The notes under the pieces were generated by a model that was not told the origin of the DNA, ran no database searches, and was given only the letters and a program-made list of their open reading frames with translations. From Verrucomicrobiales bacterium (GTDB lineage: Bacteria > Verrucomicrobiota > Verrucomicrobiia > Limisphaerales > F1-80-MAGS106), in NCBI GenBank assembly GCA_947487925.1, contig CANLCA010000020.1:1-13396 (forward strand): 13,396 nt of DNA, given 5' to 3'. A program made the position numbers and the translations under genes. Positions 1 to 5,937 of this stretch are shown here, one piece after another; the first letter of the stretch is position 1, and every line of letters begins with the position of its first letter.

Positions 1-431
1 ACTCCTACAAGCGATATCAAAGCGGGAGTTGGGCACCCACGAAAATGGCTTGGGCCCATGACAACCGGACCGTTGGTTTCAGAGTGGTGGGGCAGGGCGG
101 TTCCTTTAGGATCGAAAATCGAATGCCAGGAGCCGACGCGAACCCTTATCTTGCTTTTGCCGCGACGATCGCCGCGGGGTTGGCTGGCATCGATGAGGGG
201 ATCGATTGCGGGAACGAATATCGCGGCAACGCGTACGTGGACGGAGCCTTGGCTAGTCTTCCAAAATCTCTACGAGACGCGGTCGGGGCGCTGGAGAAGA
301 GCGAGTTTTGTCGCCGCATTTTCGGTGATAGTGTGGTGGAGTATTACACGCACACCGGACGTCTTGAGATTCAAGCCTTCGGAGATGCGGTGACGGATTG
401 GGAAAAAATCCGCTATTTCGAGCGTATTTGA
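1..431 (+). CDS. Glutamine synthetase family protein, C-terminal part (gene runs off the left edge)
   Basis: The frame is open from base 3 to a TGA at 429-431, giving about 142 residues of a C-terminus; the start lies outside the window. The visible piece carries the hallmark late motif of class I glutamine synthetases, ENRMPGADANPYLAFAA, in which the Arg and Asn-Pro-Tyr belong to the glutamate and ATP site of the catalytic barrel. It ends with VTDWEKIRYFERI, a tail I associate with the GlnA3/GlnT/PuuA-like branch (gamma-glutamyl-polyamine or related ligases) rather than the housekeeping GlnA, which ends differently. The family ligates ammonia or an amine to the gamma-carboxyl of glutamate using ATP, in the cytoplasm. 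The true amine substrate cannot be told from this fragment. It is convergent with the DUF1501 gene, with 285 bp between the stops. Family assignment is secure; the branch assignment is inference. Confidence 0.9.
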   Translation, partial: SYKRYQSGSWAPTKMAWAHDNRTVGFRVVGQGGSFRIENRMPGADANPYLAFAATIAAGLAGIDEGIDCGNEYRGNAYVDGALASLPKSLRDAVGALEKSEFCRRIFGDSVVEYYTHTGRLEIQAFGDAVTDWEKIRYFERI

Positions 432-716
432 GCAGTCCCGAAGGGCGCTTCGATAAGGCGCGCGCGTCTCCATGAGCAAGAGTGGCTTGTACAGGTGGTT
501 GAAGAACTCATACTTTTCCGACTGCCGCTGAGTCTGGCTTTTTCACCGACGCAAGAACTCCCCTCGAAATGGAAAACCTGTTCAAAAACAGTCTGTTTTG
601 CTGGGCTTTATCTTCATGCCATTCGGGGTTGACCCCAAATTCGGGCCTATTTCTGCGAACGCTACCTCCGTCCCGCAAACACGCGATTGCTAGGCCGCGT
701 CCTACCCGGATTCTCT
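432..716. other. Convergent intergenic region between GS-family and DUF1501 genes
   Basis: These 285 bases separate two convergent stop codons. I see no convincing gene here and no classic intrinsic terminator: the only short hairpin inside, GGGG-TTGA-CCCC at 625-636, has a 4-bp stem and is not followed by a T-run on either strand. A better stem overlaps the DUF1501 stop and is listed separately. How the two converging transcripts end is not evident. Confidence 0.5.
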
Positions 717-728
717 TCAGGAGAGAAT
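710..728 (-). other. Perfect hairpin enclosing the DUF1501 stop codon
   Basis: ATTCTCT (710-716) and AGAGAAT (722-728) are exact reverse complements around a 5-base loop, and the TGA stop of the DUF1501 gene (717-719 read on the minus strand) sits in that loop. The stem is AT-rich and no T-run follows on the minus strand, so it is not a textbook Rho-independent terminator. It could act as a 3' end stabiliser or be chance. Confidence 0.35.
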
Positions 729-2153
729 GCTTTTGACTACCTGGCCGTGTACATCGGTCAGCCGGTACTGGCGTCCTTGGAAACGAAATGTGAGGCGTTC
801 GTGATCGATACCAAGGCAATGAAGGACCGTCGCTTGGAGGTCGTGGATGTGCACGGGGTTTTCAGCGATGTTAAAGGAGAAGTCATCTGTTTTTCCATAG
901 ACCGAACCGGATTTGATACCCCCTCCTGCGAGCCACATCGAGAAAGCCCGGCCATGGTGATCGCGGCCGTAGTTATCCTTGGTCAGGGAACCTTGGCTGT
1001 AGACGGTTCTTCCGAACTCGCCGCTCCACACGATCAGAGTGTCCTCCAGGAGACCTCTTTGTTTGAGATCCGCCACTAAGCCCGCCGAGGCCTGGTCCAC
1101 ATCCTTTGTCAGCACCCCAATCCGCTCTGGCAGCGAGCCGTGATGGTCCCAGCCCCGGTGATAAAGCTGAATGAACCGCACTCCCCGCTCGGCGAATCGG
1201 CGGGCAAGCAGGCAATTTGCGGCGTAGGATCCGGGTGTTCGCGCCGCCTCACCATACAGCTTGTAGGTCGATTCTGGCTCGTCTGACAGATTCATCAAAT
1301 CCGGAACCGAAGTCTGCATCCGATAGGCCATTTCATACTGGGCCATCCGCGTTGTGATTTCGGGATCCAGCGCCTCCTCGTGCCGGCGGGCATTCAAAGC
1401 GTTCAGCGTGTCGAGCCATTGGCGCCGGCCTGAACGGTCGATCCCCGGCGGATTGTTCAGGTATAACACCGCCTCGGCTCCTCCGCGCAACTTGACCCCC
1501 TGATGGAGGCTGGGAAGAAAACCGCTGCCCCAGAGGCGCGACAACAAGCCTTGATCGGCAGTCCCTGTTCCGGGAGTCGAGATCAGCACGACGAACGCTG
1601 GAAGATTCTCACTCTCCGATCCTAGGCCATAATCGACCCAGGATCCCAAACAAGGCCGTCCTGGTTGTTGACTGCCGGTTTGGAAAAAAGTGATCGCGGG
1701 ATCGTGGTTGATGGCCTCCGTGTGCATGGAATTGATGACGCAGAGGTCATCGGCGATTCCCTGGGTATACGGGAGGAGGTCGCCGATTCGCGTGCCGCTC
1801 TGGCCGCATGGACGGAACCCGAATCGGCTCGGGGCAACGGGCAAGCGCGCCTGGCCGCTGACCATGCCCGTGATGCGCTGCCCCCTGCGCACGGAGTCCG
1901 GCAGATCTTTGTCAAAAAACGTTCCCAAGTCTGGTTTTTGATCGAGCAGTTCCAATTGCGAAGGGCCTCCCGATTGAAACAAGAAGATCACGCGCTTGGC
2001 CCGCGGAATCCCATGCGGGCCTGTTTTCCCACGAACTCCAGGGAGGGGGCGAGGTGCGGCGTCCGCGAGCATTTCATTCAGGGCTAAGGACCCCAAGCCG
2101 AGCATGGATCCTTGCAAAAATCGGCGCCGCGATGGAAGCGAGGGGCATGTCAT
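717..2153 (-). CDS. DUF1501 family protein, Tat-exported
   Basis: This 478-residue protein has an N-terminal twin-arginine signal, SRRRFLQG at residues 8-15, followed by a hydrophobic stretch (about 17-30), so folded export to the periplasm is predicted. The rest matches the DUF1501 family (COG4102), which belongs to the alkaline-phosphatase/sulfatase-like fold. Visible family motifs are GGPSQLELLDQKP (62-74), HTEAINHDPA (144-153), WDHHG (335-339), GEFGRT (378-383) and GRDHHGRAF (397-405); the His/Asp residues are likely metal ligands. No substrate has been established for the family, and I do not assign one. The ATG lies 3 bp after the TGA of the upstream PSD1 gene, and no Shine-Dalgarno sequence precedes it, so translation is probably coupled. 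DUF1501 and PSD1 genes are commonly paired in Planctomycetota and Verrucomicrobiota, and this pair fits that pattern with length typical for the family. Confidence 0.93.
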   Translation of the reverse strand: MTCPSLPSRRRFLQGSMLGLGSLALNEMLADAAPRPLPGVRGKTGPHGIPRAKRVIFLFQSGGPSQLELLDQKPDLGTFFDKDLPDSVRRGQRITGMVSGQARLPVAPSRFGFRPCGQSGTRIGDLLPYTQGIADDLCVINSMHTEAINHDPAITFFQTGSQQPGRPCLGSWVDYGLGSESENLPAFVVLISTPGTGTADQGLLSRLWGSGFLPSLHQGVKLRGGAEAVLYLNNPPGIDRSGRRQWLDTLNALNARRHEEALDPEITTRMAQYEMAYRMQTSVPDLMNLSDEPESTYKLYGEAARTPGSYAANCLLARRFAERGVRFIQLYHRGWDHHGSLPERIGVLTKDVDQASAGLVADLKQRGLLEDTLIVWSGEFGRTVYSQGSLTKDNYGRDHHGRAFSMWLAGGGIKSGSVYGKTDDFSFNIAENPVHIHDLQATVLHCLGIDHERLTFRFQGRQYRLTDVHGQVVKSILS

Positions 2154-2156
2154 GAG

Positions 2157-5100
2157 TCAGTTTCGCGTGATGGTTTCATCCAGATTGAAGATTAAGCTGG
2201 CGATGTTGGCGTAGGATGCGAGCTCGAGCGACGGAAGAGTCCGTGTCTGGGAGGAGGCGCCAGCGGCAAGGAATGCTTCCGCGGCATCCGCGTTTTTCTT
2301 GTAATACGCCAGCCGTTGTTTGAGCAGAGCTGTGAGCTGGCGCATCTCAGTCGGCTCAGGTTTGCGAGCTGTTGCTAGTTGGAAAGCGAAGGCTATTCGA
2401 TCTTCTGCTTCCTGTCCTCCTTCAAGAATCATTCGCTCAGCAAGCTTCCGCGCCGCCTGGAGCTGGACGCGATCGTTCATCAGGGCCAGGGCCTGGAGCG
2501 GGGTGTTGGTCTTCAAACGCCGGCCCACGCAAACTTCCCGATCCGGGGCGTCGAACGTGGCGAGCGTGGGGTGAGGGACGGTTCTTTTCCAAAAAGTGTA
2601 GAGACTCCGACGAAATCCATCCGTGCCTTTTGATTCGATGTAGGTCGTGCCTGGATAATCGGCCGCCACGACGATGCCTTTGTAAAGATTCTCGGGTTGG
2701 AAAGGGAAAACGGGAGGACCACCGACCCCGTTGTTCAAGAGACCTCCGAGCGCGAGGGCTTGATCCCGCAACATTTCGGCGGTCAATCTTTGTCGGGGTC
2801 CCCGTGCAAGCAGGCGGTTTTCGGGATCCAAATCGTTGAGCGCAGATGTGGACCAAGAGCTCTGGCCGTAGGTCGCGGACGTGACCAGCAGTCGAACCAT
2901 CTTCTTGAGGTCCCAACCACTTTCTACGAACTCCACCGCAAGCCAGTCCAAGAGTTCGGGGTGGCTCGGAGGGTCGGATTGAACTCCAAAATCCTCGACG
3001 GACTTCACCAGTCCCGCGCCGAACAAAGAGTGCCAAAGTCGGTTCATGACGACACGGGAAGTCAGCGGGTGATCCGGGCGGGTGAGCCATTGGGCCAAAC
3101 CGAGGCGATTACGAGGAGCACCTTTCGGCAATGGGGGCAGAAAATCTGGAACGTCCGGGGCCACTTTCTCACGGGGTTGATCGTATTGGCCACGAAAGAG
3201 CACATGCGTTGGACGCGGATGGACGAGTTCTCGCATGATCATGGTGGTTGGGGCGGCCCTTTCGTGAGCGAGCAAAGCCTTATTTAAAGTTCGCCACTCG
3301 GCTTTGAGTCGTGCGAACTCCGAGTTGTGAGACTCTAACCAGGCATGCCTCATGGCTCCGGGAGGAATGGTTTTTCCAGCAGCGACGAGAGCCGACGCCC
3401 TCACCAGCCATTCCCCACGCACTTGGCTCGCGATCCTGTCCGTTTCGAAAGGCTTCGAGACGATGTGAAGATCCGCTAGCGCGCCATCGAAGCCCATCGA
3501 ATGCTCATCACTTGAGGCCCCAATCATTGCGGGCCCGGAAAGTCCCACCAAACCGATGATGCCATCGTGGATGACGTCGGAGCGCAACTCCTCGCCATTG
3601 AGGCAAACGCGCAGTTCGTTGGCCGAGCCTTTGCCTTCGCAAGCGATCAGGAGGTGAGCCCATTCCCCTATTGGGAGAGGTTCCCGGGCCACGATGTTGA
3701 CGGAGTATGCGGGCCACCGGCGAATGATTCTGATGTCCAGGGCACCCGAAGACTTCAACCTTATCTCAACCCCTTGGCCATAGCTGCCAGAGGACGGCGG
3801 AAGGGTGAAGTCGGCAGTCGAGAAGAGAACCCCTTCAGCCTGGCTCGCCCGATTCACCCATGCGGAGAAGGCCCAACCTTTGCTCGAGTCGATTTTCGGC
3901 AAAGAATCGGTTTTCAAGCTGGAATGGCCGTCGAAACGAAGGGCTCGGTGGTTCCCGGGTCCTTGCGCTTGAAGCACCTTGCCGCGGGGCAGAAACGGTT
4001 TCCCTCCAGCGACATTCGACACGACCAGCTGCGTCCCTTGCCACAACGACGAGTCGAGTTCGACGATCTGATTGGTTCCCCAACGATCTGCGTCGAGTCC
4101 GGAAGGCGCCGATGGGAATGGAGGCTTGAGGGGCTTGGACGGGAACTGTCGAGTGAGACGCTCCAAGGAGGACTCGACTCGATCCAAGGAAGCCCGAAGT
4201 TCTGAAAGTTCCCTTTGCTGCGCATCCGTGGGAGTGCGCAGCAACGGCGCAGCATTGGCGATCCGCCCGTCTTCTCCATGCTCGTCAATGTTGTTGAAAA
4301 ATGCGAACAAACGATAGAAATCACGTTGGGGTATCGGGTCAAATTTGTGATCGTGGCATCGCGCGCAAACCATCGTCAGCCCGAGCCATGCGAGGGATGT
4401 CGTGTTGACCCGGTCAGCCACGTATTCGACCCTGTATTCTTCGTCGATTATCCCTCCTTCCGAGCTGATCACATGGTTTCGATTAAATCCTGTCGCGATG
4501 ACGTGATCGAGAGTCGGCGCGGGCATGAGATCACCAGCCAACTGCATCTTCACAAATTGGTTGTAGGGCAGATTTCGATTGAATGCATTGATCACCCAGT
4601 CCCGCCAGCGCCACATGCTCCTGGCGGAATCGTTGTTGAAGCCGTGGGTATCGGCGTAGCGGGCCACGTCCATCCAATCGGTCGCCATTCGTTCACCGAA
4701 ATGGGGGCTGGAAAGGCACTCGTCAATCGCTGATTCTAAAGGTTGCTCGGAATGCATCCAGCGTTTGATCTGGGACGGATCTGGAGGCAGCCCTGTGAGA
4801 TCCAACGAGAGGCGTCTTAGCAGGATTTCCGTGGGTGCATTTCTTGAAGGGCTGAGGCTTTTAGCTTCCAGTGTCTTGAGAATAAAATAGTCGACGGCGT
4901 TGTGAGGCAAATCGGTTCCGATGACCCGAGGCAGCGGCGCTTTCTTCGGGGATTCGAAGGCCCAGTGAACCGCATACGGTGCGCCGTTTTGAACCCAGTC
5001 GCGAAGGAGATTCTTCTGTACTTCATTGAGCGGGCGCTTGGCGCTTGGCGGCGGCATCTGCTCCTCCGGGTCATGAGTGAATAGGCGCTTGATCAATTCG

Positions 5101-5354
5101 CTTTCATCCGGTTTTCCAGGAACGAAAGCGTGCTTATCCAGGGCGCTTTGACGATCATCCAACCGGAGTTTGGCCTTTCGACCCTTTGCATCCGCACCGT
5201 GACAGGCAAAACAATGGTCGGCGAGTAGTGGCCGTATGTCGCGGTTGAAATCGATCCTGCCTTGAGCCGAAGTCGCACCCCTCGCTTCAATCACAATGAA
5301 GGCGGTGCAGCAAAGGATTGAGACAAGATTTCTTACCAACCTGCGGGCCATCAT
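2157..5354 (-). CDS. Secreted PSCyt1 / DUF1549 / LamG / DUF1553 protein (PSD1 family)
   Basis: This 1065-residue protein starts with a Sec-type signal (basic residues 4-8, hydrophobic core about 10-22, likely cleavage near ARGA at 24-27). Domains in order: planctomycete cytochrome domain PSCyt1, about 33-120, with heme motif CFACH (48-52) and a possible axial Met in EQMPPP (99-103); DUF1549, about 150-355, ending in a second CxxCH, CARCHDHK (330-337); a LamG/concanavalin-like domain, about 465-640 (AFSAWVNRA, GEWAHLLIACEG, GFDGALADLHI); and DUF1553, about 740-1040 (NRLWHSLFG, PPSHPELLDWLA, NTPLQALALMND). The role of this family is not established; covalent heme and a glycan-binding-like LamG domain suggest a redox protein near the outer surface that contacts polymers (inference). 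Two ATGs occur in tandem (5354 and 5351); either could start it, and there is only a weak upstream GGA. The downstream DUF1501 gene starts 3 bp after its stop. It is paralogous to the protein at 5938-8478. Confidence 0.95.
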   Translation of the reverse strand: MMARRLVRNLVSILCCTAFIVIEARGATSAQGRIDFNRDIRPLLADHCFACHGADAKGRKAKLRLDDRQSALDKHAFVPGKPDESELIKRLFTHDPEEQMPPPSAKRPLNEVQKNLLRDWVQNGAPYAVHWAFESPKKAPLPRVIGTDLPHNAVDYFILKTLEAKSLSPSRNAPTEILLRRLSLDLTGLPPDPSQIKRWMHSEQPLESAIDECLSSPHFGERMATDWMDVARYADTHGFNNDSARSMWRWRDWVINAFNRNLPYNQFVKMQLAGDLMPAPTLDHVIATGFNRNHVISSEGGIIDEEYRVEYVADRVNTTSLAWLGLTMVCARCHDHKFDPIPQRDFYRLFAFFNNIDEHGEDGRIANAAPLLRTPTDAQQRELSELRASLDRVESSLERLTRQFPSKPLKPPFPSAPSGLDADRWGTNQIVELDSSLWQGTQLVVSNVAGGKPFLPRGKVLQAQGPGNHRALRFDGHSSLKTDSLPKIDSSKGWAFSAWVNRASQAEGVLFSTADFTLPPSSGSYGQGVEIRLKSSGALDIRIIRRWPAYSVNIVAREPLPIGEWAHLLIACEGKGSANELRVCLNGEELRSDVIHDGIIGLVGLSGPAMIGASSDEHSMGFDGALADLHIVSKPFETDRIASQVRGEWLVRASALVAAGKTIPPGAMRHAWLESHNSEFARLKAEWRTLNKALLAHERAAPTTMIMRELVHPRPTHVLFRGQYDQPREKVAPDVPDFLPPLPKGAPRNRLGLAQWLTRPDHPLTSRVVMNRLWHSLFGAGLVKSVEDFGVQSDPPSHPELLDWLAVEFVESGWDLKKMVRLLVTSATYGQSSWSTSALNDLDPENRLLARGPRQRLTAEMLRDQALALGGLLNNGVGGPPVFPFQPENLYKGIVVAADYPGTTYIESKGTDGFRRSLYTFWKRTVPHPTLATFDAPDREVCVGRRLKTNTPLQALALMNDRVQLQAARKLAERMILEGGQEAEDRIAFAFQLATARKPEPTEMRQLTALLKQRLAYYKKNADAAEAFLAAGASSQTRTLPSLELASYANIASLIFNLDETITRN

Positions 5355-5480
5355 TCCATCTGACCACGATAACCGAGCGACGTCCAGCCGAGGATTCAGC
5401 GCGAGACGAAATCCCGTTGGAGGATTGGGACAATGCGGAACCCCTCAGCTGAAGGCCAATTCCCGTCCCGGCGAGATTCG

Positions 5481-5494
5481 TCTCCGATCGGAGA
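5481..5494. repeat. Perfect 14-bp palindrome between S4 and PSD1 genes
   Basis: TCTCCGATCGGAGA is its own reverse complement. It lies 12 bp past the stop of the S4 gene and about 127 bp before the PSD1 start, in the 152-bp gap that separates the two minus-strand operons. As DNA it resembles a dimeric-regulator operator; as RNA it would give a 5-bp stem with a GATC loop but no T-run, so termination is less likely. The role is unknown. Confidence 0.4.
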
Positions 5495-5506
5495 GGTGGC
5501 CATCTT

Positions 5507-5932
5507 CTACATCTCTCGATGGGGCTTGATTTCTGAGAGGCCCAACATGATGTCTTCGATCGCGCGACGTCGCTTTTTTGTGGGTCGACCTAATCCGTGT
5601 GGCATTTTCAACATCGGCGCTTCGTGAACAAGTTTTGCCCGTTCATATTCCTCCGCAGTCGTCAGATCCTGGGCAAACAAAGCGGCATGTTGCGCGCCGA
5701 CCCTGTTGACGGTCAGCTTGAGCACACGGACCGTTTTTCTGAGCAGGCCCACCCGCGCTGTGATCACCTGACCGGGTCTGACCTCTCTGGAGGGCTTTGC
5801 CTCTTGCCCTCCGATTTTGACATGGCCATTCCGACAAGCGACTGTCGCAAGAGGTCGAGTCTTGAAAAGGCGCACCGCCCAGAGCCATTTATCCAAACGA
5901 ACCGGCGTGAGGTCCTCGTTCGAATCAGTCAT
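5507..5932 (-). CDS. hslR: RNA-binding S4 domain protein, Hsp15 (HslR) type
   Basis: The 141-residue product opens with an S4 domain (about residues 11-70), whose signature VRLDKWLWAVRLFKTRPLA and the NGHVKIGG turn are typical of Hsp15/YrfH. A basic tail, GRPTKKRRR (115-123), follows, as in HslR homologues. Family knowledge: E. coli Hsp15 binds free 50S subunits carrying nascent chains and helps recycle stalled ribosomes in the cytoplasm; length (133 aa in E. coli) is close. The gene begins only 5 bp after the stop of the DUF1549/DUF1553 gene, with no Shine-Dalgarno sequence in that gap, implying co-transcription and probably translational coupling. A ribosome-associated factor sharing an operon with a secreted DUF1553 protein is odd. 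Family assignment is strong; one-to-one orthology with HslR is likely but not proved. Confidence 0.9.
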   Translation of the reverse strand: MTDSNEDLTPVRLDKWLWAVRLFKTRPLATVACRNGHVKIGGQEAKPSREVRPGQVITARVGLLRKTVRVLKLTVNRVGAQHAALFAQDLTTAEEYERAKLVHEAPMLKMPHGLGRPTKKRRRAIEDIMLGLSEIKPHREM

Positions 5933-5937
5933 CAGAA

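Noticed and set aside
625..636. GGGG-TTGA-CCCC hairpin as a terminator
   Set aside because: Only a 4-bp stem and no T-run on either side in either direction.
687..1079. 130-codon plus-strand open frame
   Set aside because: Antisense to the C-terminus of the DUF1501 protein, which has intact conserved motifs.
2437..3090. 217-codon minus-strand open frame
   Set aside because: Same strand but a shifted frame inside the DUF1553 region of PSD1; the real frame carries clear DUF1553 motifs here.
3567..4205. 212-codon plus-strand open frame
   Set aside because: It lies antisense to the LamG-containing part of the PSD1 protein; the translation resembles no family and is rich in residues expected from reading a GC-rich gene backwards.
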